42,531 nt of DNA. It comes from Dehalococcoidia bacterium. Its GTDB lineage: Bacteria; Chloroflexota; Dehalococcoidia; Dehalococcoidales; UBA2162. A program made the position numbers and the translations under genes. The DNA lies in assembly GCA_011191975.1 (NCBI GenBank), contig DUFA01000107.1, positions 1-42,531 of the forward strand, given 5' to 3'. Shown here piece after piece: positions 24,145-32,257 of this stretch. The number at the start of each line of letters is the position of its first letter. Position 1 is the first letter of the stretch. The notes below the pieces were generated by a model, which was given only the letters and a program-made list of their open reading frames with translations, searched no databases and was not told where the DNA came from.

Positions 24145-25941
24145 TTAATGGTAGCTCTTTACAGGAACAGTAAAACTGAAGGTACTGCCTTTTCCTACTT
24201 CACTTTCGACCCATATCTCGCCGCCGTGCAATTCTACAATCTTTTTCGATAACGTCAATCCCAATCCCAGTCCTTCATATTTTTCGGCAATGCCTTTAGC
24301 CCTGAAATATGGCTCGAATACGTAAGGTTGGTCATCCCTATCGATCCCATGGCCGTTATCACGTACCATAATCTTAATGTAATCATCTTGTAGAGTGGCG
24401 GCTACCAGAATATCTCCACCTGGTTCACTCGCTTTCACAGCGTTGGTAAGTAAATTTTGTATTACTTGTCTTAAACGTTTCTCATCTGCCATAATATAAG
24501 GCATTTCGGAGTCGATTTCCGTACGAAGCACTAAATCTTGACTTGCGACGTTCAGTTCCATATCTTTAATAACTTCTGAAAGAAAAGTAGCAGGATTTAT
24601 CTCGTATGGTTCTATACTTAATGTACCAACTTCGGCTCTCGTTAATTCGAGCAGTTCACTTATTCTGTTATTTAGTTCAAGAGTACTCCTGTTTATACTG
24701 CTAATTGCCCTGTCATATGGAGGTTTTGGATTACTTTCTAGAAGAAGTTCAGCCATACCGACTACGGAAGTTAATGGTGTTTTCAATTCATGCACCAAAA
24801 CTCGTGAGAATTCTATTCTTTTTTCAATTTCTTTTTCCAAATCTTTTCGTAATGACTTTTCTTCTTCATATAAGAGAGTCAATTGTCTATTGAGGCCAAC
24901 GATCTCTGAAATATCATGCCCTACAAAGACTAATGATGTTATTTTTTCGCTAATGTCTTTGATTGGTGTAACCTCAATATCGAGGATACTTGAGCGTTCA
25001 CCTGAACCTATTGTTGTCTGAAAATTGTAGCTTTCCATACCGTTACTGGTATTGAAATATTTGGATAGATCCGGTAAGAGCTGAGTGACAGGAATCCCGT
25101 AACTCTCTTGGAGAGTTTTACCTATTATCGATTGGGCTGTCGCATTCATGTCGATTATATTAGTATTTTCATCGGTGACTATGAGAACTTCTTTAAGCTT
25201 TTCAACGATACTATCACGCGCGATTGGCAGAATGTCTCTCGTTCGAACTTGTGAAAGATTCGCTAGTACGACTAAACTGCCTATGCCTAATACCCAGGCT
25301 GTGCTGGATATGTTTAACCGCAAACGGCTTGCCAAATCCAGAGCATCAAGTAACGCAAGAGTAGCTACAAAAATAGCGGCAATTATCATCACTTTTGTTT
25401 GCGTTTTATATATATTCTGTACTTTGGAGAAACGTCTAAAGAGTAATCCACCTCCAACCACCCCAAGGCAATAAGTGTAAGACATAAATATCCACGCTCC
25501 TACATTTTTTGTGGATATTAGAGATGCGAATGAGTTGATATCATTGAGTGAAACAGACGACCAGATAAAATGATGGATATTATTAGTGAGGGTTAGAATA
25601 AATACACCAGAGCAAACGCTAATAAGTAGAGTTATTAAACTGATTCTAAGCCACTTCTGTAATCCAAGATAGAGTAATATAAAAACGAGCCAAGCTGTGC
25701 CTAAGACCACTGAAAGACTCAGCTGGATACTACTGAATATGCTTTTAATGAACAGCGAGTCACTGCTTATTTCAGCTGCGTGTGCTGACATCCAAATAGC
25801 GGCAGTAGCCACAACGACGCTAGCCCAGAGCATTAATTCACGTTTAATTTTCGCTTTCTTAACGAAATATACAACACCGACTAATAGTAAAGCCGCCATC
25901 ATATACTCAATTATTACCAGGGACGACCATTGCCAGTTCAT
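24145..25941 (-). CDS. Membrane sensor histidine kinase (7TM, PAS, HisKA, HATPase)
   Basis: A 598-residue sensor kinase. Residues 1-230 form about seven hydrophobic helices of the kind seen in 7TM histidine kinases. A PAS domain follows (about 247-350: VLIVTDENTNIIDMNATAQS), then a short coiled coil (350-380). The HisKA box has phospho-acceptor His384 (VLVHELKTPL). The ATPase domain has the N box (IQNLLTNAVKAS, Asn496/Asn500), a G1 box at Asp528 (DNGHGI) and a GLGLGLTLSKKIVELHGG G2 box. GGAG lies five bases before the ATG. No response regulator is adjacent, so the partner is unknown. The signal is also unknown. Confidence 0.93.
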   Translation of the reverse strand: MNWQWSSLVIIEYMMAALLLVGVVYFVKKAKIKRELMLWASVVVATAAIWMSAHAAEISSDSLFIKSIFSSIQLSLSVVLGTAWLVFILLYLGLQKWLRISLITLLISVCSGVFILTLTNNIHHFIWSSVSLNDINSFASLISTKNVGAWIFMSYTYCLGVVGGGLLFRRFSKVQNIYKTQTKVMIIAAIFVATLALLDALDLASRLRLNISSTAWVLGIGSLVVLANLSQVRTRDILPIARDSIVEKLKEVLIVTDENTNIIDMNATAQSIIGKTLQESYGIPVTQLLPDLSKYFNTSNGMESYNFQTTIGSGERSSILDIEVTPIKDISEKITSLVFVGHDISEIVGLNRQLTLLYEEEKSLRKDLEKEIEKRIEFSRVLVHELKTPLTSVVGMAELLLESNPKPPYDRAISSINRSTLELNNRISELLELTRAEVGTLSIEPYEINPATFLSEVIKDMELNVASQDLVLRTEIDSEMPYIMADEKRLRQVIQNLLTNAVKASEPGGDILVAATLQDDYIKIMVRDNGHGIDRDDQPYVFEPYFRAKGIAEKYEGLGLGLTLSKKIVELHGGEIWVESEVGKGSTFSFTVPVKSYH

Positions 25942-26699
25942 ATTATCTCCGCATAATTTCGATTAGGTTATATCTAAAAAGATATGTAATATAAACTAAT
26001 TATCTGTAATCACAATCTACTAATAAGATGAAATCCTCTCTGCGAGCAATCTGCGTAATGAATCAAGCATATTGAATCATACGTAAGGCACCCAAACACC
26101 TTGGACTCACTTTTAGGTTCCACTTAATGGTTTATTACATACTTGGATACACTCAGACATATAAAAAATAACAAACAACAATAAATCAGCGTATAAAGAA
26201 CATAAATTTCACGTAAATATTTCATTAATTTTTTATAATGAATTTGAAGACAATACTGAAACATACTCAGACTAAATTGTTTTTCAGATTGATTTTGTTG
26301 CTGTTAGCCCTCTGGTTCACCAATTAATCTGTTCTAGCAATACAGCTTTCGATAATAACTGCTATCTTCCTTTAAACGTTGAATCCAGACGATATCTTTT
26401 ACAAGTATGCATGATTGGGCAAACAACCGTATAAAGGTCAGCAATAAATGAATTTCCCACAACCTTACGGTTGTGGGATCGCGATGGTATCAAAATAACA
26501 TCGTTTCAGTTTCTACTCGACCCTATTCCAGGTCATAATTCACCAAAAAAGTATCCATCCGGAATAGCTACCAAGAAAGTCTAAACCGATCAGAGATGCT
26601 ATCCGCTATATTTGCAAGCAGAAAATAAATATTGTTTACAGCGTTACTCTCTGCCTGGAAAGGGGAAATTCAAAAGAGCTGCTATTACTTTGACCACGT
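25942..26699. other. AT-rich non-coding gap of about 760 bases
   Basis: No convincing gene lies here on either strand. Visible structures are a small palindrome 29 bases before the histidine kinase start (ATATCT 25970-25975 with AGATAT 25980-25985) and a strong hairpin at 26455-26478. A short open stretch around 26570-26690 has no start codon and is not called. The base composition is more AT-rich than the neighbouring genes. Confidence 0.45.
26455..26478. repeat. Isolated 10-bp hairpin with tetraloop
   Basis: A perfect inverted repeat, TCCCACAACC (26455-26464) with GGTTGTGGGA (26469-26478), and a TTAC loop. No U-run follows on either strand, and no gene ends nearby. It could be a remnant of a repeat family or part of a small RNA; nothing in the window repeats it. 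Confidence 0.45.
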
Positions 26700-26909
26700 T
26701 TATGCTGGTATAAGAGCCGGCGCTTCTACTTTATTCCACTTAAGGTTGTGTGAGGTAATTTGAACGTAAATTCCAGAATCCAGCATTACAAAGTAGTTAG
26801 TTATTTTTTTCCTGTTATTTTTCCAGATGTCAATTATCACCCCTTTTATGCGTTCTCCATCTATACCTTTATCTTCATATATAACCTGATCACCAACATC
26901 AAAAGCCAT
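26700..26909 (-). CDS. Small hypothetical protein, SH3-like pattern
   Basis: A 69-residue protein with ATG at 26909 and GGGGAGG about 11 bases upstream. Alternating hydrophobic and charged residues, with VGDQVIYED near the start and two later strands (GVIIDIW and YFVMLDSGIYVQI), suggest a small beta-barrel such as an SH3/KOW-like fold. I do not recognise a family. It stands alone in a gene-poor stretch. The strong ribosome binding site and strand-like pattern are the reasons to accept it as a real gene. Confidence 0.6.
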   Translation of the reverse strand: MAFDVGDQVIYEDKGIDGERIKGVIIDIWKNNRKKITNYFVMLDSGIYVQITSHNLKWNKVEAPALIPA

Positions 26910-27405
26910 TTCAGTTCATTCCTCCCCAATTTGTCCTCTACCATAATAGTACGTACAAGAATCTAACAGTGTTACATATCCTTTGGCTACTTTTTAGATA
27001 GAAACCACAGAGACGACGATTCTGTGGTTCGGGTAAAATCCTACTGTAGCTAATTTCCTGTTCTTTGTCTCGAGAAAAATAGGATTGTTAAAACTGAGTA
27101 GTATCAAGTGGCTACAAACATAGCTGGATAAATATCCTGATGTTTACCGATGGTAGTTAAATCTTTAATAGCGGTTAATAGTAATATATCAGTAAACTGT
27201 ACCTTTATATTTAAAATGGCAATTAAAAAACAGCTCTTAATTGAGCTGTTGTATTATTAAGAGAAAGCCATCTCGGGGAATTATTTCCTGATAACCTACA
27301 AAATCAAGGAGGTATTTAGATAAACCTTTCCAGGCAGCATTCTCCGATTAGTTATCCTTTTTTATCAATCTACACTATGTTATGATTTTTATAACCTGTA
27401 AATGC
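26910..27405. other. Non-coding gap with hairpins
   Basis: About 500 bases without a gene. A 9-bp hairpin (AACCACAGA 27003-27011 with TCTGTGGTT 27021-27029, 9-base loop) lies about 94 bases upstream of the 69-codon gene, and on the minus strand a modest U-rich run (TTTCTATCT) overlaps its end. A true terminator at 27229-27250 serves the next gene upstream. A GGAGG near 27309 on the plus strand has no start codon behind it. Confidence 0.4.
27229..27250 (-). terminator. Intrinsic terminator of the 81-codon gene
   Basis: An 8-bp stem (AACAGCTC 27229-27236 with GAGCTGTT 27243-27250), a 6-base loop, and on the minus strand an uninterrupted run of six T overlapping the end of the stem. It lies about 155 bases past the stop of the gene at 27406-27651, so the transcript has a long 3' tail. 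Confidence 0.75.
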
Positions 27406-27651
27406 TTATGAATATTCCCGCAATATTTTCTCGGCTTCCAGTAAGGCGGTCGATTTTTGAATGTCCAGCTCACTTATTGGTTTAGTTATTATATCGTCGC
27501 CTGGTTTATTCCCGTCTTCCCAGGTTCCCTTGAGTCCTAACTTATACCCGTCATTAACTCCCAATAGATAAGTATTCGTTACTATCTCGTTTAAAGACTC
27601 CTGTAACTTCAATAAGGCGTCACTAAGGTTCTTCTCATAATTCATATTCAT
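27406..27651 (-). CDS. Small hypothetical protein, helical
   Basis: An 81-residue protein (ATG 27651, AAAGG about 10 bases upstream). The N-terminal 35 residues and the C-terminal 20 look helical and amphipathic, with a Gly/Asp-rich linker (GTWEDGNKPGDD) between. No cysteine, membrane segment or signal peptide. No family is recognised. It is flanked by a structured inverted repeat upstream (27677-27730) and an intrinsic terminator downstream, so it looks like an independent transcription unit. Confidence 0.55.
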   Translation of the reverse strand: MNMNYEKNLSDALLKLQESLNEIVTNTYLLGVNDGYKLGLKGTWEDGNKPGDDIITKPISELDIQKSTALLEAEKILREYS

Positions 27652-28021
27652 AACATCATACCTTTACTTATACTCATGGTACGATAATCATTTAGCTTAA
27701 CAGGCACTATTTCCTGTTATTACCGTACCAATCTCGTTTTTATGATATATCCGTTTGGTAGTACGGGTAACCTTCACAAGGATGATTTTCTATTCATGCA
27801 TTCGGACTATAAATATACAAAGAAGCCTTGAGTGATTGACTATTATTTAGATTTACATTCAGTTAAAAGCCAGAAACATGTATAAACCCAAACGACATTA
27901 AATCTTTGTATAAATGAAAAAATAGACACCAAGATGTTTGAGAACATAGTATGAAAAAACAATCTGTATTCCTGTCAAATTCGATTCTGGAAATTTGACT
28001 GAATATATCCGATTATCGCTG
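27652..28021. other. Non-coding gap upstream of the 81-codon gene
   Basis: About 370 AT-rich bases between two minus-strand genes. Apart from the inverted repeat at 27677-27730 I see no feature that I can support. Confidence 0.4.
27677..27730. promoter_or_regulatory. Long bulged inverted repeat, possible leader structure or operator
   Basis: Outer arms TGGTACG (27677-27683) and CGTACCA (27724-27730) pair perfectly. TAAT/ATTA (27685-27688, 27719-27722) continue the stem after one mismatch. After a 10-base bulge, AACAGG (27699-27704) pairs with CCTGTT (27713-27718). The element ends 25 bases before the ATG of the 81-codon gene, where a regulatory leader or a protein-binding palindrome would lie. 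Confidence 0.45.
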
Positions 28022-28468
28022 TTAACTTGAGTCCGGGCCTTCAGTTAACTCTACCGGCATTCCGTCAGGATCTTTGATAAAGAAACGATAAAATCCTCGC
28101 GCGCCCTTAACCGGCTCATTAATGAATTCAACTCCAAGTTCTTTGAAATAATCAGCCGCAGTCCAAATATCGTTCACTCTCAGAGCGATATGCTTAACAC
28201 CGATTTTCTTGAGATCATTAACCATTATCTCATCGGTTTGGGGAAGAGGTATGAAATCGGTGAACTGGAACATCTCTATAGTAAAATCTGCTTTCTTAAG
28301 GAGTGCAATCCTGCCGTTCCCGTCTAGTATATCGATCATCCTTTCACAGGTAAAACCGAGGATCTCTGTGTAGAAACGCACACTGACGTCGAGATTGGAA
28401 ACGCTTATCGCTGTATGATCGATTGAAAACTCAACAGGAGGACCTGACTTATCAGAACTATCAGACAT
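28022..28468 (-). CDS. VOC-superfamily (glyoxalase/dioxygenase-like) protein
   Basis: A 148-residue protein of two beta-alpha-beta-beta-beta units as in glyoxalase I and fosfomycin-resistance proteins. Candidate metal ligands occur at the expected places: His in SIDHTAISV (about residue 18), Glu in FTIEMFQF, His in KHIALRV and Glu in MPVELTEG near the end. Substrate cannot be read. The phrase DPDGMPVEL is a family hallmark. A weak AAGAG site precedes the ATG. It stands alone. Confidence 0.85.
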   Translation of the reverse strand: MSDSSDKSGPPVEFSIDHTAISVSNLDVSVRFYTEILGFTCERMIDILDGNGRIALLKKADFTIEMFQFTDFIPLPQTDEIMVNDLKKIGVKHIALRVNDIWTAADYFKELGVEFINEPVKGARGFYRFFIKDPDGMPVELTEGPDSS

Positions 28469-28781
28469 CAGTAAATTCTCTTCAAGGACTCATCCAAAAT
28501 TGATTTACTATTATTGGTTCAAGTCTATCGTGACCGTATAGACAAGTCAAATAATAAAAGTTTATTACGAATCTGGGCAAACAAAATACACATTGTACAT
28601 CCGACACCAAGGTAAACTAAATCCATTAACCCGTTGTTCATCTCATATTTTTACACGACATCAAAATTACATAGGCTATTGCACAATAGGATTAAAACAT
28701 AGTTTAAACATATTTCAATAATGATTGACAATTATTAAGGCAAGGTGAATAATATATCCACGTAATATTTGGAGGGGTTGT
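28469..28781. other. Divergent gap before mscL
   Basis: About 310 bases between the VOC gene (minus) and mscL (plus). It holds the mscL promoter at 28725-28753. Nothing else is supported. Confidence 0.4.
28725..28753 (+). promoter_or_regulatory. Promoter of mscL
   Basis: A perfect TTGACA (28725-28730), a 17-base spacer and AATAAT (28748-28753) precede the mscL start by 28 bases. The GGAGGGG ribosome binding site at 28771-28777 lies in the short leader. Confidence 0.65.
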
Positions 28782-29243
28782 ATGCTTAAGGATTTCAAGA
28801 CTTTTATCACGCGTGGGAATGTTGTTGATCTGGCGGTTGGCATTGTCATAGGTGTAGCGTTTGGGGCTATCGTCAATTCATTTGTAAAAGATATCATAAT
28901 GCCCCCGATAGGGCTCGCGTTGGGTAATGTGGATTTTACTAACCTATTTGTCGTTTTGAAAGAAGGGGCAGTAGCGGGACCATATGCGTCTCTCGCAGCA
29001 TCTCAGGAAGCCGGTGCAGTCTCGATCAACTACGGTGTATTTGTAAATACAATAATAAATTTCATTATTTTGGCTGCAGTGGTATTCTTCTTTATCGTTC
29101 GGCCTATAGCGAAAATGCATGAACGCCAGAAAGCGAAGGAAGCAGCCCCAGCACCCAATACGAAAGAGTGCCCCTATTGTTTCACCAGTATATCTATCAA
29201 TGCTACCCGATGTCCTAACTGCACCTCCGAATTAAAACCGTAA
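28782..29243 (+). CDS. mscL: Large-conductance mechanosensitive channel with C-terminal zinc ribbon
   Basis: MscL opens under membrane tension to release solutes during hypo-osmotic shock. The N-terminal helix and pore segment are clear (FKTFITRGNVVDLAVGIVIG, residues 6-25), and the second helix is at about 88-107. After a charged, Ala/Pro-rich linker, the C-terminus carries Cys130-X2-Cys133 and Cys144-X2-Cys147, a zinc-ribbon pattern that replaces the plain helical bundle of the E. coli protein. Total 153 residues. Single gene with its own promoter and a strong terminator behind it. Confidence 0.94.
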   Translation: MLKDFKTFITRGNVVDLAVGIVIGVAFGAIVNSFVKDIIMPPIGLALGNVDFTNLFVVLKEGAVAGPYASLAASQEAGAVSINYGVFVNTIINFIILAAVVFFFIVRPIAKMHERQKAKEAAPAPNTKECPYCFTSISINATRCPNCTSELKP

Positions 29244-29292
29244 AAAGTTATATATTTAGACTTCCATTACGAGAAACCTGATAAACTACAAA

Positions 29293-29319
29293 AAAGACTC
29301 CTGTTTTCCAGGAGTCTTT
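29293..29319. terminator. Bidirectional terminator between mscL and HAD pseudogene
   Basis: A perfect 11-bp stem (AAAGACTCCTG 29293-29303 with CAGGAGTCTTT 29309-29319) and a 5-base loop. On the minus strand six T run from the stem; on the plus strand the stem ends in TTT. It serves the two convergent genes. Confidence 0.8.
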
Positions 29320-29336
29320 ACTATGGATTATCATCT

Positions 29337-30021
29337 TTACTCAACATCTTTCAATACAGTATCAATTTCCTTTACCGAAGAGATTGCATATCCATCCCAA
29401 TCGTCCGGATTACTATATGATGAGTTTAGTGTTTTGTCCTGGATCAGTACTCCCGCCATACCGGCTTCCCTGTCACCAACCAGGTACTCTAGGCTGTCAT
29501 CGACGAAAATACATTCCCAAGGTTTAGCATTCATTTTTTCAGCAGCGAAAAGGAAAATATTCGGATCAGGTTTTTTCATACCGACCGAACATGAAAATAT
29601 CGGCCCTTGTATAGTCGATGCCAGCGGTGAATCGTCCCAAAGCAATGTAACTTCATCGGAACAGTTGCTAAGAAGACCTAGAATATATTCTCTTTCACGC
29701 AGATTTGATAAAGCGTTCAGTGTGGCAGCCGAAGGTTTCAGCCTAGAACTAACACCATCGGCAAACATCTTCATGCATCTTCTGGATTGTACTTCTGTCG
29801 TTTCTATATCAATCTTGTGGCAAACCAGATTCATGCAATCTGCATTGTTCATATGCCCCCGTCATACAATCGTCGGAATACTCCAGCTAGAGATTTATAA
29901 ACCGCTCTTGCTCCGTTGACAGGATATCCGATATTGCAACCAGTATCTACCTGTAATCATACAAGAGCATATTCTCAATTAGCGTGCCGAACAGATCGAA
30001 AATGATCGCTTTGTATTTCAT
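29337..30021 (-). pseudogene. HAD-superfamily hydrolase, broken by two TAG codons and a +1 shift
   Basis: Reading from ATG 30021 the frame gives a proper HAD start (MKYKAIIFDLFGTLIEN, with the nucleophile motif). It then meets TAG at 29947-29949 (codon 25) and TAG at 29887-29889 (codon 45), each inside sequence that otherwise fits the family cap domain. At about 29850 the match moves to another frame (after MTGAYE), and the rest is intact to 29337: LLSNCSDEV (motif II), GMKKPDPNIF (motif III, Lys) and CIFVDDSLEYL (motif IV). The total span is 685 bases, 3x228+1, as expected for one inserted base. The 171-codon frame from 29852 lacks the catalytic Asp and is probably not a working enzyme. Sequencing error cannot be excluded, but three errors in one gene are unlikely. 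Confidence 0.85.
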
Positions 30022-30124
30022 GTCGATGCTCGCATCTTATTATAAGGTTAAGCCAACTACAATATCATCACTCTCTTTCTTGCCTATTCTTTAAAAATCC
30101 ACGCATATAATAATCATACAACCT

Positions 30125-30152
30125 TTGTATTTATAACCATACGTGGTAAAAT
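30125..30152 (+). promoter_or_regulatory. Candidate promoter of the PNPOx-like gene
   Basis: TTGTAT (30125-30130), 16 bases and TAAAAT (30147-30152) precede the ATG at 30186 by 33 bases. The fit is moderate. Confidence 0.4.
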
Positions 30153-30185
30153 CCTAGTATCCAAAATATATTGAAGGGAGTTTGC

Positions 30186-30578
30186 ATGCAGGAAGTTTAT
30201 GATTTCTTAAAGAAAGCTGGAGTCTATTACCTGGCGACCGTAGAGGGTGATCAGCCGAGAGTGCGGCCTTTCGGGACTTACCACATCTTTGAGGATAAAC
30301 TCTACATCCAGACAGGTAAAGTAAAAGACGTTTCCAAACAGATGGGAGTAAATCCTAAGATTGAGATTTGTGCGATGAGTGAAGGCTCCTGGATTCGCAT
30401 CCAGGCCAACGCTGTTGAGGATGACCGTATCGAAGCAAAACAGAGTATGCTTGATGCTTATCCAATGTTAAAGGACAGGTACGCCGTTGATGATGGCAAT
30501 TGCCAGGTACTGTATCTAAAAGATGCCGTCGCCACTATCTCCTCTTTTGCCGGTGAACCGAAAGTAATCAAGTTCTAG
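30186..30578 (+). CDS. Pyridoxamine 5'-phosphate oxidase-like flavin protein
   Basis: A 130-residue split-barrel protein of the PNPOx-like family, which binds FMN or F420 or serves as a small reductase. Family traits are FLKKAGVYYLATVEGDQPRV and VRPFGTYHIFEDKLYIQTG, followed by the FAGEPKVIKF C-terminus. I start at ATG 30186, because GAAGGGAG stands five bases upstream; an upstream TTG is less likely. The precise substrate is not readable. A strong terminator follows. Confidence 0.88.
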   Translation: MQEVYDFLKKAGVYYLATVEGDQPRVRPFGTYHIFEDKLYIQTGKVKDVSKQMGVNPKIEICAMSEGSWIRIQANAVEDDRIEAKQSMLDAYPMLKDRYAVDDGNCQVLYLKDAVATISSFAGEPKVIKF

Positions 30579-30603
30579 AACATCTTAAAGAACGAAAACG
30601 AGG

Positions 30604-30634
30604 TGTCTGGCTTTTAAAAAGCCAGACATTTTTT
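30604..30634 (+). terminator. Intrinsic terminator after the PNPOx-like gene
   Basis: Stem TGTCTGGC (30604-30611) with GCCAGACA (30621-30628), extendable by the T4/A4 in the loop, and six T at 30629-30634. The PIG-L gene converges right behind it. Confidence 0.85.
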
Positions 30635-30647
30635 ACATATCCAAACT

Positions 30648-31508
30648 CTAGTTGAGTCCTTCAAACAGGTCTTTTTCTTTTCGCCTTTTCGGAGGCGGAT
30701 AAGCCTTCATGAAATATTCTCTCGGGCCCTGCAACTTACTGAACAGGTCGATTACCCGGAACATCATCGGGCGTCTTCTCCCGTCACTCTGGCTGGCATG
30801 ACAAGCAACAGCCTGGTTCCGGATATCAACATACTTTTTATCGAGTTTGACTATCGCGTGGATCGGATACGAGATGGTAGTTATTTTCGTCAAGTCTACA
30901 TCTTTATTTCTGCCGAAACGATGCGGATCCTGCCCGAATAGCGGCATCAACTTTATCAGCACTCTCATCAGCCTTCGCGGATGCAACAGGAAATACAGCT
31001 TCGTCGGCTGGAATGGTGGTCCGGCATCGGGATACTGACTAGGATCACCGGCTGCATGAAAAGCTTTGACAACCCCGTAATGCGTTGCCAGGTGATCGGG
31101 ATGTCCGTAGCCTCCTCCTTCATCATGAGTGATTACCACGTCCGGCTGGATCTGGCGGATATACTTCACTACCCGTCCGGTTATTTCATCGATAGGAGCC
31201 GCCGCCATCGCATCGGGGTGGTTATTGTCCGGCGCTCCCCGCATTCCTGAGTCCCGGTAACCGAGATAATAGAAATCGGTCAATCCAAGTATTTTTGATG
31301 CTTTGGTCAGTTCGTCCACCCTCAGTTCCGCGATAGAGTTATATCCTTCCAGGAACTTTGGAGCTACTGTTCCCAGTTCCCCTCCGGTGGAACAGACATA
31401 ATAGACCTGTACACCACGATCAGCGTACTGTGCCAGTGTAGCGCCCATTCCGAAACTTTCATCATCTGGATGAGCACCAAAGTATACGAGTCTCCTTTGT
31501 TTATCCAT
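30648..31508 (-). CDS. PIG-L/LmbE-family deacetylase
   Basis: A zinc-dependent N-acetylglucosaminyl deacetylase-like enzyme of 286 residues. The metal-binding motif GAHPDDE is at residues 11-17, and the third ligand lies in GGGYGHPDHLATHYG. Relatives deacetylate GlcNAc-inositol, bacillithiol or mycothiol precursors or antibiotics. In Dehalococcoidia-like genomes the substrate is not known. ATG 31508 is preferred; the upstream GTG 31517 is possible but without a better binding site. The DinB-like gene upstream is 129 bases away. Confidence 0.9.
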   Translation of the reverse strand: MDKQRRLVYFGAHPDDESFGMGATLAQYADRGVQVYYVCSTGGELGTVAPKFLEGYNSIAELRVDELTKASKILGLTDFYYLGYRDSGMRGAPDNNHPDAMAAAPIDEITGRVVKYIRQIQPDVVITHDEGGGYGHPDHLATHYGVVKAFHAAGDPSQYPDAGPPFQPTKLYFLLHPRRLMRVLIKLMPLFGQDPHRFGRNKDVDLTKITTISYPIHAIVKLDKKYVDIRNQAVACHASQSDGRRRPMMFRVIDLFSKLQGPREYFMKAYPPPKRRKEKDLFEGLN

Positions 31509-31637
31509 AAAAATCACTTCTGTTATGTCAAATTTATACCCGTTTGGTGTGGATATCCATACTCCGAACAGTGTTTATCCCGTGAGAGTATAAATTCACG
31601 GGATAATATTCTGTATCATGAATACGAATACGAATTC

Positions 31638-32150
31638 TTAGCCGTCCAGACCACGCTGCAAACCGCGAATATAAGACATCTCACCAAGGTGTCCAGCGGC
31701 ATGACTCACGGTAAGTGAAAGCAAGAATGCCTTCGGCATGTCGCCGAAAGGCTGCATCGATATTATTTCATCAAAATCATCTGCCGAAATAGACTCTATA
31801 TATGCCTTCGTCTCGTTTCGTACAGCCACGCCATAAGCTAACAGGTCATCCAGTTTGGGTACAGGGAAAGCATTCACCTGTTCCGCCGTATAATGAGCTC
31901 CGGCTTCATCTTTCGGCATATTCAGTTTCTCATACCATTTACCGGATTCCCACAATGATTGTTTTCCCTGCAACCGCTCCTGTATAAAGGAATCCTCTGA
32001 CTTGAAGACGTGAAACAGGATAAGCCCGATCGAGTTAGCCCCGTACGTCGGCTTCCATGCTATCTCCTCCTGCTTGAGTCCGTCGGTTACCCGACCGAGA
32101 TTCCGGTCCAGGCCGTCAAGACCGATCTTTAAAAATGCTTTTGCGTCCAC
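31638..32150 (-). CDS. DinB-family four-helix protein
   Basis: A 170-residue helical protein of the DinB/YfiT metal-binding fold. Expected histidine ligands occur in ILFHVFKSED and in SHAAGHLGEM near the C-terminus, where the HxxxH pair closes the site. Members include thiol-dependent S-transferases and proteins of unknown role. The start is GTG 32150 with GGAGG five bases upstream. Function not assigned beyond family. Confidence 0.85.
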   Translation of the reverse strand: MDAKAFLKIGLDGLDRNLGRVTDGLKQEEIAWKPTYGANSIGLILFHVFKSEDSFIQERLQGKQSLWESGKWYEKLNMPKDEAGAHYTAEQVNAFPVPKLDDLLAYGVAVRNETKAYIESISADDFDEIISMQPFGDMPKAFLLSLTVSHAAGHLGEMSYIRGLQRGLDG

Positions 32151-32257
32151 TTTTCCCTCCGCTGGATTTATTTATTATATAAACGATTATAATACTACAA
32201 TTATAAAGAGAACGCAGTGATATGACAATTTTATTAGTTTAGACCATTCAAATACTA

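Noticed and set aside
26570-26690. A short open stretch with a phrase recalling relaxase N-termini (RDAIRYICKQK)
   Set aside because: It has a stop before it, no start codon and only about 40 codons. The likeness is too short to support a mobile-element remnant.
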